From contig OW818685.1 of assembly GCA_942493245.1 (NCBI GenBank), positions 434,001 to 498,000 on the forward strand: 64,000 bases of DNA, written 5' to 3'. Each line of letters starts with the position of its first letter. Positions within the stretch are counted from its first letter, which is position 1. Under the pieces are notes generated by a model. It saw nothing but the letters and a program-made list of their open reading frames with translations, had not been told where the DNA came from and did not search any database. Origin of the DNA: DAOPYU01 sp942493245. Lineage in GTDB: Bacteria > Sumerlaeota > Sumerlaeia > UBA8349. This document shows, one piece after another, positions 18,823 to 27,630 of the stretch. A program made the translations under genes and the position numbers.

Positions 18823-19548
18823 ATGACCCTCCATCCGGAACTTCTCTGTTTTGATTTGGGGAAAGCCCCTTACGCCCGCGCGTTGCAGGTGCAGTATGCG
18901 CTGGTGCGTCGGCTTATCGAACGGGGACGTTCGCAGGCCGCGCTGGTGCTCGTCGAGCACGACCCGCCGGTGATCACATTGGGTCGGCGCGCGCGCGAAT
19001 CGCATATCCTGGCGTCGCCCCAGTTCCTGCGGACGCGCGGGGTGGAATTGATCGAATCCGCGCGCGGGGGCGATGTGACCTACCACGGCCCCGGCCAGAT
19101 CGTCGCCTACCCGATCCTGCGGCTGGACCCGAAGCGCCGCCCGTTGCACGCCCACGTGTCGAACCTCGAAGAGGCCGTGATCCGCGTGGCGCGTTCCTAC
19201 GGCGTTGAGGCCGAACGCGCCGCCGGGCGCACGGGCGTCTGGACTCCCCAGGGCAAACTCGCCGCCATCGGCGTCGCGGTCCACCACTGGGTCACCTATC
19301 ATGGTGTCGCGATGAATGTCGCCTCGGACCTGTCGGGCTTCGACCTGATCGTCCCCTGCGGCCTTCGCAATCACGCGGTGACCAGTCTAGAGCGACTGGT
19401 CGGGAAACCGGTGGATTTCGAGGAAGCAAAGGAACGGCTCCGTTCCAGCCTCGGAGAAGCCTTCGGATTCGACGCGGTGGTGACGCCTTCACAGGAACAA
19501 TGGGCAGAACTTCTGGAAAAGACGGACCGAACCGAAAGTCTGCGCTGA
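18823..19548 (+). CDS. lipB: Octanoyltransferase LipB
   Basis: 241 residues. LipB moves octanoyl groups from acyl carrier protein to lipoyl domains, the first step of lipoic acid synthesis, in the cytosol. The hallmark RGGDVTYHGPGQ is at 81-92, the catalytic Lys145 lies in GKLAAIGV and Cys179 in VPCG. All three match the Cys/Lys dyad mechanism. The start follows the kinase stop after one base. lipA lies downstream, but a 230-bp gap holding a structured repeat separates them, so the usual tight lipB-lipA pairing has been opened by a repeat. Confidence 0.96.
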   Translation: MTLHPELLCFDLGKAPYARALQVQYALVRRLIERGRSQAALVLVEHDPPVITLGRRARESHILASPQFLRTRGVELIESARGGDVTYHGPGQIVAYPILRLDPKRRPLHAHVSNLEEAVIRVARSYGVEAERAAGRTGVWTPQGKLAAIGVAVHHWVTYHGVAMNVASDLSGFDLIVPCGLRNHAVTSLERLVGKPVDFEEAKERLRSSLGEAFGFDAVVTPSQEQWAELLEKTDRTESLR

Positions 19549-19628
19549 GAGTACGGCAGGAAGAAAGGAAGTTGATCCTTCATCATATGTTTGCCGGATT
19601 GGAGAAAATCGGTCTGTCGAGGTTTTTA

Positions 19629-19745
19629 GCCCCCGGGGGGGGCGACGGTGAGTTGCTGCGCAGGCTTGTAAGCCAGCCGGGGGTGACCGAAGGGAACCCC
19701 CGGAAAACACCCACCAAAACTGATCAAGCCCCGGAGGGGCGACAG
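19629..19745. repeat. Palindromic repeat block between lipB and lipA
   Basis: It contains GCCCCCGGGGGGGGCGAC at the left, AGCCGGGGGTGACC/GGGAACCCCCGG in the middle and GCCCCGGAGGGGCGACAG at the right. The middle unit matches the core of the MITE-like elements at 20833-21211 and 38481-38868 (AGCCGGGGGTGgagcga...GGAACCCCCGG), but the terminal 18-bp repeats of those elements are absent. It may be a truncated or related element. Confidence 0.6.
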
Positions 19746-19783
19746 AAACTTGAAGCGATAGAAAGAAGGGGAGTGCGTTGGAC

Positions 19784-20716
19784 ATGCAGGAATCGTTACC
19801 GGATCAACCCCAGGGAAAGCGTCCTCGCCTGCCGGCGTGGCTGCGCCGGAAGCATGTGGTGGGGGCCAACGCCGAGGCGGTGCAGAAACTCCTCGATGAA
19901 CTGGGGCTGGCCACCGTCTGTTCGAGCGCGCACTGCCCCAACATCGCCGAATGTTTTCAGCGCCGCACGGCCACCTTCATGATCCTCGGCGAGCGCTGCA
20001 CACGCGCCTGCCGGTTTTGCGCCGTCCACACCGCCGCGCCCGAACCCGTCCGCCCCGACGAACCGGAAGCCGTGGCCGAGGCGTGCGCCCGCCTGGGCCT
20101 GCGCCACGTGGTCATCACCTCCGTCACCCGCGACGACCTGCCCGACGGTGGCGCCGCCCACTTTGCCTCCGTCTGCCGGGCCGTCCGGCGGCGGTTGCCG
20201 GACTCGATTATCGAAATCCTGACCCCCGACTTTCAGGGCCGACCGGAAGATGTGCAAACCGCCCTGAGCGGCGGCGCGGACATTTTCAACCACAACGTCG
20301 AGACCGTTCCGCGCCTCTACCCGACCGTTCGCCCGCAAGCCAACTACGCCCAGAGCCTGCGCGTGCTCGAGTGGGGGCGGCAATGGGCCGAACGGCAGGG
20401 AGTGCGGCTCCACACAAAAAGCGGGGTCATGGTCGGATTGGGAGAAACACGCGACGAACTGCGTCAGGTTTTCCGCGACTTGAACGCCGTCGGGTGCGAA
20501 ATCCTGACCATCGGCCAATACCTGGCGCCTTCGCCGGACCACCACCCGGTGGTGCGCTTTGTCGAGCCGTCCGAGTTTGAAGAGATGGAACACGAGGCTC
20601 GCGCGCTGGGCTTTTCCGCCGTGGCCGCCGGGCCTTTCGTCAGAAGCAGCTACCACGCCGACCGGGTGTTCCAATCGGGTCAGCCGCAAAAGAACGCCGC
20701 TGCCAACGCGGAATAA
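19784..20716 (+). CDS. lipA: Lipoyl synthase LipA (radical SAM)
   Basis: About 310 residues. LipA inserts two sulfurs into octanoyl groups using two iron-sulfur clusters. The auxiliary-cluster cysteines are CSSAHCPNIAEC (46, 51, 57), the radical SAM triad is CTRACRFC (72, 76, 79), and the C-terminal RSSYHAD supplies the serine ligand. It works directly after LipB. The start is ATG 19784, with GGGGAG about 10 bp upstream; a TTG at 19778 is closer to the same site and would add two residues. The DNA after the stop runs straight into a gene-free stretch holding a mobile element. Confidence 0.96.
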   Translation: MQESLPDQPQGKRPRLPAWLRRKHVVGANAEAVQKLLDELGLATVCSSAHCPNIAECFQRRTATFMILGERCTRACRFCAVHTAAPEPVRPDEPEAVAEACARLGLRHVVITSVTRDDLPDGGAAHFASVCRAVRRRLPDSIIEILTPDFQGRPEDVQTALSGGADIFNHNVETVPRLYPTVRPQANYAQSLRVLEWGRQWAERQGVRLHTKSGVMVGLGETRDELRQVFRDLNAVGCEILTIGQYLAPSPDHHPVVRFVEPSEFEEMEHEARALGFSAVAAGPFVRSSYHADRVFQSGQPQKNAAANAE

Positions 20717-21262
20717 GCGGACACGGATTCGCGCTCGGAATGCGAGCGGACTTTCGCGTCCATACTTCCACCGAAAGACCGCAGTTGAGCGCCAACGGCG
20801 CGGAATCATCGTAGCCTGGCGCATCGGCCCAGCAGGAGAATCCAGAAGTCTTGGTGTCGTGGAGCCTCAAGCGGAAAGGATGGGTAAAATATCCTGAAAT
20901 GCAAGCATTTGTGAACAGGGAAAAGCGCCCCAGCGGGGCGCCGGCAAGTAGCCGGGGGTGGAGCGAAGCGGAACCCCCGGACCTGTCCTCAAATCTTTTC
21001 CGCCCCGGAGGGGGCGGAGGGAAACTCGATAAAACCGATGGATTGGAAACCGCCAACGTCATTTGTGCCATGACGGCCCTGCGCCCCTCCGGGGCGCGTA
21101 AAGGGGAGGGGCTTCTTCCGGGGGTTCCCTTCGGTCACCCCCGGCTACTAACCTTTGCCCCTGCCGGGGCAATATTTTGTCCGGTTTCTACAGGAATTTT
21201 GGATTCTCCTGATCGCCCCAGGAACCGATCGGTTATTTGAAAACAAGGGCTGAAGGCCCGTT
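20717..21262. other. Intergenic region occupied by a MITE-like element
   Basis: Convergent gap after lipA. Most of it is the non-autonomous element at 20833-21211 with its target duplications. A weak hairpin (20732-20748, CGCTCG/CGAGCG) just after lipA lacks a T tract. No gene is seen. Confidence 0.6.
20833..21211 (+). mobile_element. MITE-like non-autonomous element, copy A
   Basis: 379 bp with no coding capacity. The left end is CAGGAGAATCCAGAAGTC (20833-20850); the right end (21194-21211) is its reverse complement with two mismatches. The flanks are ATCGGCCCAG (20823-20832) and ATCGCCCCAG (21212-21221), a 10-bp target duplication with one mismatch. The interior carries four or five GC hairpins (for example GCGCCCCAGCGGGGCGC and the AGCCGGGGGT...ACCCCCGG unit). 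It aligns along its whole length, in opposite orientation, with the copy at 38481-38868. The 9-13 bp duplications typical of IS4-family elements suggest mobilisation by such a transposase; none is in the window. Confidence 0.85.
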
Positions 21263-22459
21263 CTATCGAAGTATTCCGGCCTTTTCCTCCGCCTCCGCTT
21301 CGCTCCCGGTTTCCGGCGTCCATTTCGCCAGCAGTTCGGCGTTCTCGACCCACATCGCGAAGTAAGGCTGAGTGGCACCGCGCATCTTCATGTAGAGCAG
21401 GAAGGGGCGGTTGAAAACGTAGTGAGTTGGGGCGGGCAGACAGGGCATTTTGAATTCCGACCGTATTTCCGCGCCGCTGCGGTCGAGCCGAAAGGCAATA
21501 TCCTGTTGTGCGATCCGGATCGGCTGTTTCGGTAATCGCGCATTGTTGAACGCTTTCCCCTCCAGTTCAGAAAAGTGGTGGGTGATGTTCCAGACGATGT
21601 CGGGCACCAGCAACGTGTCGTTGGTCTCCAGAGATTCATCCCGTTGTGTTCCCGGACGGTAATCCTCGATCTTTTTCTCCGCATCCGCCACGCTTTCCGC
21701 AAGCGTGGGTTTGGGTTCGATCAGAGCCAGAATGATCTGATTGGGCTTTGAGGAACGATCCAGATCGACGATATATTCGAGCGGTTTTCCGGAATGTTGT
21801 TCCCTGGTTATGTACAGAATTTTCGGTTGCCAACGAAGATTGTTGTAGGCATAGGCATCCTTGTTTCGAACTCCGAAGGAACTCACGTCTATTTTCCGGC
21901 CTGCTCGGTCAGTGAATGCGAACGCCTCGTCATTCTGAAAGTAAGGAATCTCAAACGCGATCCTGGCCTCGAGGTAGCTATAGGCGACAAACGCGTCCGG
22001 GGCGATACCGGGGAAGGTGGGGGGCGTCTTTCCGGGGAATTGTTTCTTGAGATCGGACGCGATGGTCTGGAGGATGCCCTTCTGGTTCCACCCCGCCGCG
22101 ACATAGAGACTCGATGGCGGAATATCGGGGCGCGGATCGGGGGCTTTGTTCAAGGAATCGGCCATCGGCGGGTTCCCTTCGAGGACGAGGGGGGCGCTGG
22201 TGATGTCCGACTCGATTTTTTTCCACGCGGACACGAACGACGCGCACCAGATGACGTTCTTACCCGCCGGAATCGGCGCGTCGAGAGTGGGGACGACGAC
22301 CGTTTCCTTCAGGTCTTTCGAGTCCCCCTCAAAGGCCGGAGGAGTGACCGGTTTGGGGGAGGGGGCCGTGTAAATTCGCCAGACTAGCCAGACAGTGGCG
22401 ACCAGGATAATCAAAACCCGCCACCGTTGGATGCGACTTTTTTTCGTGAGTTCGGACAT
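21263..22459 (-). CDS. Membrane-anchored protein with serpin-like C-terminal tail, paralogue 1
   Basis: 398 residues. A single N-terminal hydrophobic segment (about 14-30) anchors the protein; the rest is probably outside the cytoplasm. The C-terminal block YVFNRPFLLYMKMRGATQPYF resembles the end of serpins (xxADRPFLFLIxDxxTxxxLFMG), and ASFVSAWKKIESD could correspond to the opening serpin helix. The middle lacks motifs I can match, so a serpin or serpin-derived fold is a hypothesis. It is a close paralogue of the next gene: the first 170 residues after the anchor are almost identical and the centre diverges. It is 103 bp downstream of that gene, both on the minus strand. Confidence 0.7.
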   Translation of the reverse strand: MSELTKKSRIQRWRVLIILVATVWLVWRIYTAPSPKPVTPPAFEGDSKDLKETVVVPTLDAPIPAGKNVIWCASFVSAWKKIESDITSAPLVLEGNPPMADSLNKAPDPRPDIPPSSLYVAAGWNQKGILQTIASDLKKQFPGKTPPTFPGIAPDAFVAYSYLEARIAFEIPYFQNDEAFAFTDRAGRKIDVSSFGVRNKDAYAYNNLRWQPKILYITREQHSGKPLEYIVDLDRSSKPNQIILALIEPKPTLAESVADAEKKIEDYRPGTQRDESLETNDTLLVPDIVWNITHHFSELEGKAFNNARLPKQPIRIAQQDIAFRLDRSGAEIRSEFKMPCLPAPTHYVFNRPFLLYMKMRGATQPYFAMWVENAELLAKWTPETGSEAEAEEKAGILR

Positions 22460-22562
22460 GGTCTCTCCTCAGATTCAGGATAATCTGTACTCCATCTTTT
22501 GCGGAAATGTCCACCGAATGCGGTTCTCCGCGCCTTCGCGTCTCCGCGCGATGCAGGGTGGG

Positions 22563-23732
22563 TCAATCCCCCGTTTTCGTCCCTACTTCCGCCTCCGCTT
22601 CGCTCCCGGTCTCCGGCTTCCATTTCGCCAGCAGTTCGGCGTTCTCGACCCACATCGCGAAGTAGGGCTGCGTGGCGCCGCGCATCTTCATGTAGAGCAG
22701 GAAGGGGCGGTTGAAAACGTAGTCAGTCGGGGCCGATTTTGGGCCAAACCGGGCCTCTGATCGCAGTTCCACTCCGTTTCTGTTCAGACCAAAGGCGATG
22801 TCTTGTTTGGCGACTTCAATGGGTTGCTTTTTCAGTTGGACGTTCAGGAATGCCCGGCCTTCCAACTCGGTAAAGCGGTGGGCGATATTCCAGACAATGT
22901 CGGGAACCAGCAACGTGTCATTGCTCTCCAGAGATCCGTCCCGGCGCGTGTCTGGAGGGTAATCCGCGATTTTTTTCTCCGAATCCGCCACGGTTTCCCC
23001 CAATGTGGGTTTGGGTTCAACCAGAGCCAGGATGACCTGATGGGGTTGCGAACTCCGGTCCAGATCCACAATCCATTCAATCGGTTGAGAATGCTTTTCT
23101 TTCCGAGCCATGTACAAAACCCGAGGTTGCTGACGGATAGAACGGTCCTGCTGCCGAATCCCGAAGGAACTCACCTCCGTCTCCCGTCCGGCCCGGTCAG
23201 TAAACGCGAGTGGCCGGTCGTTCTGAAAGTAAGGAAGGCCAAATGCGATTTTCGCCTCCAGATAACTGTATGCGACAAAGGCCTCCGGGGCGATACCCGG
23301 GAAGGTGGGGGGCGTTTTCCCGGGAAATTGTTTCTGGAGATCGGATTCGATGGTCTGGAGGATACCCTTCTGGTTCCACCCCGCCGCGACATAGAGACTC
23401 GATGGCGGAATATCGGGGCGCGGATCGGGGGCTTTGTTCAAGGAATCGGCAATCGGCGGGTTCCCTTCGAGCACGAGGGGGGCGCTGGTGATGTCCGACT
23501 CGATCTTTTTCCACGCGGACACGAACGACGCGCACCAGATGACGTTCTGGCCCGCCGGAATCGGCGCGTCGAGGGTGGGGACGACGACCGTTTCCTTCAG
23601 GTCTTTCGAGTCCCCCTCAAAAGCGGGAGGGGTGAGTGGTTTGGGGGAGGGCGCGGTGTATTGCCACCAGATGATGCCGGATGCGGCCGCCGCTGCGGCC
23701 AGGACCAGTACGAGCAGAATTATCTTCTTCAT
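22563..23732 (-). CDS. Membrane-anchored protein with serpin-like C-terminal tail, paralogue 2
   Basis: 389 residues. The N-terminal signal-anchor is MKKIILLVLVLAAAAAASG, quite different from the anchor of its paralogue, whereas the following YTAPSPKP...FEGDSKDLKETVVV region is nearly the same. The same NRPFLLYMKMRGATQPYF ending is present. Its start overlaps the stop of the oppA-like gene by four bases (ATGA, 23729-23732), so it is translationally coupled to that gene. The pair may inhibit or bind a protease, or serve the peptide uptake system, but no experimental family function is known to me. Confidence 0.72.
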   Translation of the reverse strand: MKKIILLVLVLAAAAAASGIIWWQYTAPSPKPLTPPAFEGDSKDLKETVVVPTLDAPIPAGQNVIWCASFVSAWKKIESDITSAPLVLEGNPPIADSLNKAPDPRPDIPPSSLYVAAGWNQKGILQTIESDLQKQFPGKTPPTFPGIAPEAFVAYSYLEAKIAFGLPYFQNDRPLAFTDRAGRETEVSSFGIRQQDRSIRQQPRVLYMARKEKHSQPIEWIVDLDRSSQPHQVILALVEPKPTLGETVADSEKKIADYPPDTRRDGSLESNDTLLVPDIVWNIAHRFTELEGRAFLNVQLKKQPIEVAKQDIAFGLNRNGVELRSEARFGPKSAPTDYVFNRPFLLYMKMRGATQPYFAMWVENAELLAKWKPETGSEAEAEVGTKTGD

Positions 23733-25471
23733 GAGCCTGTCCCTTCCTCCTTCTCCTCTTTTTCAAAGTAGAGCGACTTGTAGGGAATCATCCCCAGGAT
23801 GTTCGGGGTAAAGCCTTTCAGTTCGGGCGCCTTCAGGTAGATGTTCGTGTAGTGATAGACCGGCGCGAAGGGCGGCTCGGTCAGCAGCAGCGCCTCGGCC
23901 TCTTGAAGAATCCCCATCCGTCTTGCCGGGTCCGGTTCGTTCTGCGCCTGGGTCAGGAGGGCGTCGTACTCGGCGTTCGAGTACCCGGCGCGGTTGTTGC
24001 CGTTGCCGGTCTGGAACGTCTCGAGCAGGTTGGCCGGGTCGGCGTAGTCGGCGATCCAGCTGCCGCGCGCGATGTCGTAGTCGAGCTGCTTGACCGTGTT
24101 GAGGTACACCTTCCAGTCCTGGTTCTGGAGCGTGATTTCGATGCCGAGGTTCGTCTTCCAGAGGTGCTGCGCGGCCTGCGCCAGCGCCCGGTGCGACTCG
24201 TCGGTGTTGTAGAGGAGCGAGAGCGCGGGAAAGCCCTGTCCGTTGGGGTAGCCCGCCTCGGCCAGGAGGCGGCGCGCCTCCGCTGGATCGTAGGGCAGGC
24301 GTGACGTCGGTTCGTACCCCACGCCGGGCGGCGCCAGGCTGTCGGCGGGGAGTTGGCCGCCGCGCGCAACATTCTCGACCAGGTCGCACCGGTCGAGCGC
24401 CAGCGCCAGCGCCCGCCGCACGCGCGGGTTGTTGAGCGGCGGGCGCGTGGTGTTGAAACGGAAGAAGTAAGTTCCATAGAACGGCGTAATGTAGAGTCGT
24501 TCGGGGTGCTTGCGCTGGTACACGGCGATCTTGCCGGGCGAGACGTTGTAGGTCAGATGGAGACGGCCCGTGCGGAAGGCGCGTTCCTCGGTCTGGAGGC
24601 TCTGGATCGGGCGGAAGTCCACCCCCTCGAGCCGCACGCGCGCCGTGTCCCAGTAGTGCGGGTTCCGCCGCACCCGCAGCACGTCGTTGGGGCGCCAGTC
24701 GGTGAGTTGAAACGGTCCGTTCGTGACCAGGTGACCGGGCCGGGTCCACGCCACCTCGCGCTGGTCCACCGGGCCGTGTTCCGCGACCGAGGCCTCGTGG
24801 AGCGGCAGGAAGACCGGCAGGCTCAGCATCGTCAGAAAATGGGGCGTGGGACGGCAGAGCCGCACCTCGAAGACCCGTTCCTCGGGTGCTGCGATCCCCA
24901 CTTGGCTGAAATCCTCAAGTGTCCCCGAATTGTAAGTCTCGGCGTTCGCGATGCAGTAGAGCAGATTGGCGTAGGACGACCCGAGCGCGGGCGAGAGGGC
25001 GCGTTTCCACGAGAAGGCGAAATCGCGCGCCGTGAGCGGTTCGCCCGTGGACCACTTCGCGTCGGGCCGCAGGTGGAAGCGGTAGAGCAGGCCGTCGGGC
25101 GAAACCTCCCACGACTCGGCCATGCCGGGCCGGGCTTCGAGCGTCACCGGGTCGGGCGTGGTCAACCCCTCGAAAAGTGCCCAGGCGATGTAGAACTCCG
25201 GGTGCCCGCTCATCAGGTGCGGGTCGAGCGTCTCCGGTTCGGCGCCGTTCCCTTTCTGGAGAATCTGCGACCGCACGGCGTCGTCCCGTCCGCCCCCGCA
25301 TCCCCCGAGGACGACCCCAAGCGCGAGCGCCAGACAAACGGCCAGGAGACGAACGAAGACCGGGAAATGGGAAACAAAACCTGGCGAAAAGGGACCGGGT
25401 ACCTCAGAGGTGGCACGGGCGTCCCGCCCGTGAAGGCGGATGAAGGCCGGAAAACGGGCGAAGGCAGACAA
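23729..25471 (-). CDS. Oligopeptide ABC transporter substrate-binding lipoprotein (OppA-like)
   Basis: A solute-binding protein family 5 member of about 540 residues after the signal peptide. The N terminus holds LLAVCLALALGVVLGGC, a lipoprotein signal with its lipobox Cys. GAEPETLDPHL, ALFEGLTTPDPVTLEARPGMAESWEVSPDG, RPDAKWSTGEPLTARDF and the C-terminal PVYHYTNIYL are hallmark blocks. It binds peptides in the periplasm. The start is uncertain: the signal peptide is preceded in frame only by TTG 25471 or GTG 25486, neither with a ribosome binding site, and the stretch between contains a palindromic repeat (25407-25434). The repeat may have replaced the native start. No permease genes are adjacent. 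Confidence 0.85.
   Translation of the reverse strand: MSAFARFPAFIRLHGRDARATSEVPGPFSPGFVSHFPVFVRLLAVCLALALGVVLGGCGGGRDDAVRSQILQKGNGAEPETLDPHLMSGHPEFYIAWALFEGLTTPDPVTLEARPGMAESWEVSPDGLLYRFHLRPDAKWSTGEPLTARDFAFSWKRALSPALGSSYANLLYCIANAETYNSGTLEDFSQVGIAAPEERVFEVRLCRPTPHFLTMLSLPVFLPLHEASVAEHGPVDQREVAWTRPGHLVTNGPFQLTDWRPNDVLRVRRNPHYWDTARVRLEGVDFRPIQSLQTEERAFRTGRLHLTYNVSPGKIAVYQRKHPERLYITPFYGTYFFRFNTTRPPLNNPRVRRALALALDRCDLVENVARGGQLPADSLAPPGVGYEPTSRLPYDPAEARRLLAEAGYPNGQGFPALSLLYNTDESHRALAQAAQHLWKTNLGIEITLQNQDWKVYLNTVKQLDYDIARGSWIADYADPANLLETFQTGNGNNRAGYSNAEYDALLTQAQNEPDPARRMGILQEAEALLLTEPPFAPVYHYTNIYLKAPELKGFTPNILGMIPYKSLYFEKEEKEEGTGS
25407..25434. repeat. Single arm of the GGTGGCAYGGGCG repeat in the oppA 5' region
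   Basis: Same sequence as the left arm at 594-619 (GAGGTGGCACGGGCGTC then CGCCCGTGAA). It lies between the candidate start codons and the signal peptide of the OppA-like protein, where it reads as HGRDARATSE. Confidence 0.8.
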
Positions 25472-25553
25472 CGAACGGTCTGGCACAGCGGAACCCCGCC
25501 CGAATCTATACGGGTGGAATTCGTAGGGGTGGACCTGACCCCGCCCGAATCTG

Positions 25554-25578
25554 TAGGGGCGGACCTGTGTGTCCGCCC
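25554..25578. repeat. GTAGGGGCGGACC palindromic repeat
   Basis: TAGGGGCGGACC followed by GGTCCGCC-like complement with a TGTG loop. Other copies: 27603-27630 (inverted), 29609-29636 (inside a gene) and 51284-51312. A degenerate copy precedes it at 25523-25546. Confidence 0.75.
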
Positions 25579-25620
25579 TTCGAGAAAGACCTGCCACCGC
25601 GAAACCGCCACCGCAATGGG

Positions 25621-25777
25621 AACCACGAAAGACACGAAACACACGAAAAACTGCGTTCTCTTCAGTTGAATTCGAATGTTGTTTTCCCGAAAAGGAACAT
25701 CTCGGCGTTTCAATAAACTCAAGACGGCGTCCACTCGAAAAAATGCGGTTTTCGTGTGGTTCGTGTCTTTCGTGGTT
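25621..25777. repeat. Long inverted repeat (AACCACGAAAGACACG family), 157 bp
   Basis: The left arm begins AACCACGAAAGACACGAAAC at 25621; the right arm (25743-25777) is its near-perfect reverse complement over about 34 bp. Architecturally related hairpins with different sequence occur at 27392-27455, 49482-49551 and 50468-50520. Confidence 0.8.
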
Positions 25778-25987
25778 GAATAAATCGGTTTTCGCGGTTC
25801 GTGCGGTTGTGTGGGGAAGAATTGAATTCTTCGGAAATTCAGAAATGCAAGGGGACAGATCAAACCGTTTCATCGCAGGGGCTCCCGCCGTCGGACTTAC
25901 CCAGCAGGTTGGCTGAAACCCCGGGTCCTGTCAAGGTCTTTACAGAAACCGGATATGACACACAGACAAACAAAACATCATGCCCAT

Positions 25988-27031
25988 CTATTCTCCCCCA
26001 TCCTCCGGAATAGTGTCCGTTCCAGGTGTCTGGTTTCGTGCTTGACTCCTTTTCTGGCTGGCCGGTTTCAGGACGGTCGGAATCAGGAGGGGCGCGGTTC
26101 CCAGTCGCACGACCTGGAACAGGGTCGAGTTCTCCTGTCCCTTCATCCGGGCCCCCACCGCCTGTTGATACGAACGGGCGGTCAAGGCGACCAGTCCTCG
26201 CCCCCCCGTCTGCCGCAGACAATAGACCTCCTCGTCCCAGGTGTTCATTTCGCGATACCCCGCGAGAAATTCGGGATCTTCGGGTGGACGTTTCACCTTT
26301 TGAAACGATCCGAGGAACTCGCTGTGGTGAAACGCTTGCCGATCGGCCCGTCCACAAAAGTCGGCCGCCAGATCCCACATTTCCTGGGAGGCGTAGAACT
26401 CGAACGTCATCCGTTCCGACAGGACATTGAAACGGATGGTTTCTTTCCTGATTGTATCGGCCAATTCCGGAAAGGGGTCTATCATTCCATAGATGGCGCG
26501 AGCCCTCCAGATCCGACTCTCGGCATCCTTGAAAGCCTGATCCTCCCACTCCAGGGGAGAATTCAGGAACGCCCGCATTTTATCCTTTCGGATTCTCAGG
26601 AATTGGAGCATTCGGGCGTGAACCTTTGGATCGGTGATGCCGTCGAGAGTTCGGCTCGTTTCCTCACACTGGTCGAGCCACGCCAGGGACAGGGTCCGCA
26701 TGTGGGGGGACAGGTGGGGAAAATCGTCGAGGTTGAAGAGCGAGGGGGCTCCGGCGGGGACGTCGGACGGGGAATTGGCCGATTCCGGCGATGCTGGTGA
26801 GGCGGTGATGGTGTGCTCCGGGACAGTCCGCGACACCCGATGCCCCCCGGAAACCTCGGGTGGGGCCACCTCGCGCCGCAGATTCGGGACGGTGAGCGCG
26901 ATCAGGATAACCAGCAACAAAACGAAGACAACGCCTCCCGCCAGCGCGGCCCAGAGAAAAAAACGCCGCCAGCCACCCCGTTTCGGCGGGGTGGACGGGG
27001 TGTTGTCAGAGTTTGCGTTCAATTTTGTCAT
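25988..27031 (-). CDS. Single-pass membrane protein of unknown function
   Basis: 347 residues. A basic cytosolic start (PPKRGGWRRF) precedes one strong membrane segment (about 25-48), then a Pro/Ser/Ala-rich linker and a mostly helical C-terminal domain rich in Glu/Arg with Trp residues. I recognise no family. The ATG at 27031 is preceded by CGAGGAAAA; longer in-frame extension upstream would run into repeat DNA and is not credible. It is transcribed in the same direction as oppA but about 0.5 kb further upstream, so it is probably a separate unit. Confidence 0.6.
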   Translation of the reverse strand: MTKLNANSDNTPSTPPKRGGWRRFFLWAALAGGVVFVLLLVILIALTVPNLRREVAPPEVSGGHRVSRTVPEHTITASPASPESANSPSDVPAGAPSLFNLDDFPHLSPHMRTLSLAWLDQCEETSRTLDGITDPKVHARMLQFLRIRKDKMRAFLNSPLEWEDQAFKDAESRIWRARAIYGMIDPFPELADTIRKETIRFNVLSERMTFEFYASQEMWDLAADFCGRADRQAFHHSEFLGSFQKVKRPPEDPEFLAGYREMNTWDEEVYCLRQTGGRGLVALTARSYQQAVGARMKGQENSTLFQVVRLGTAPLLIPTVLKPASQKRSQARNQTPGTDTIPEDGGE

Positions 27032-27391
27032 GAGATTGATTTTCCTCGAATTGTGCCTGTATTTGTGTGTGTCCCGTATTTCCCGTTCATGGACCTCACA
27101 TACTATAGACGCGAAACAGGCCTTTTGGTTGGAAGAAAAAATGCATTTTTCTGAAAAAAGTTTGAGGGAACACTGAAAACATCGAGTTTTCGGGGACGGA
27201 AACCCTTTCCATCCGGTTCCCCAGTACGACTCTCGAGCCAAATCAACGCAGGCCGCGACGGCTTGGCGGTAACACGCGAGCAATCCGCCACAAAAAAGCG
27301 CAAGGGGCACAATAGGCCGTTTTTGTATGACGATCTCGCAGAATCTACGCAATCTGCGGCTATTACAAGTACAACGGGAACCACCTTATTC

Positions 27392-27455
27392 AACCGCGAA
27401 AAGCGCGAAAGACACGAAAAAAGCAGTTTTCGCGCTTTTCGCGTCTTTCGCGGTT
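27392..27455. repeat. Long inverted repeat (AACCGCGAAAAGCGCG type)
   Basis: Left arm AACCGCGAAAAGCGCGAAAG, right arm ending CGCGTCTTTCGCGGTT, with almost no loop. Same layout as the repeat at 25621-25777 but with altered sequence in both arms. Confidence 0.75.
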
Positions 27456-27602
27456 TTTTCTTTTGGTTGCGGCTTCGCTGCGCCAAGTCTTTTGTGCCTC
27501 ATGTGACTTACAGCAAACAGTCTCCGCGTTTCCGCGCGAGTATTCTTTACCTCCCCGTTCTCTGGGTTTTCGTGTATCTCCGTGGTATCCGATCTCTCGC
27601 CT

Positions 27603-27630
27603 GGGCGGACACACAGGTCCGCCCCTACAG
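27603..27630. repeat. GTAGGGGCGGACC palindromic repeat, inverted copy
   Basis: GGGCGGACACACAGGTCCGC then CCCTACAG. Its flank (GATGGGTTGCGGC) is also shared, reverse-complemented, with the copy at 51284-51312, so the full repeated unit is about 42 bp. Confidence 0.75.

Larger units (their letters stand above)
25487..25987. other. Repeat-dense intergenic region upstream of oppA
   Basis: About 500 bp with no gene. It holds three units of the GTAGGGGCGGACC family (25523-25578, the first degenerate) and a long hairpin repeat at 25621-25777. Open frames here translate repeat sequence only. Confidence 0.65.

Noticed and set aside
27032..27352. Extending the anchored protein gene (25988-27031) to a start at 27352
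   Set aside because: The extra 107 residues come from repeat-rich non-coding DNA, and ATG 27031 has a ribosome site and a normal topology.
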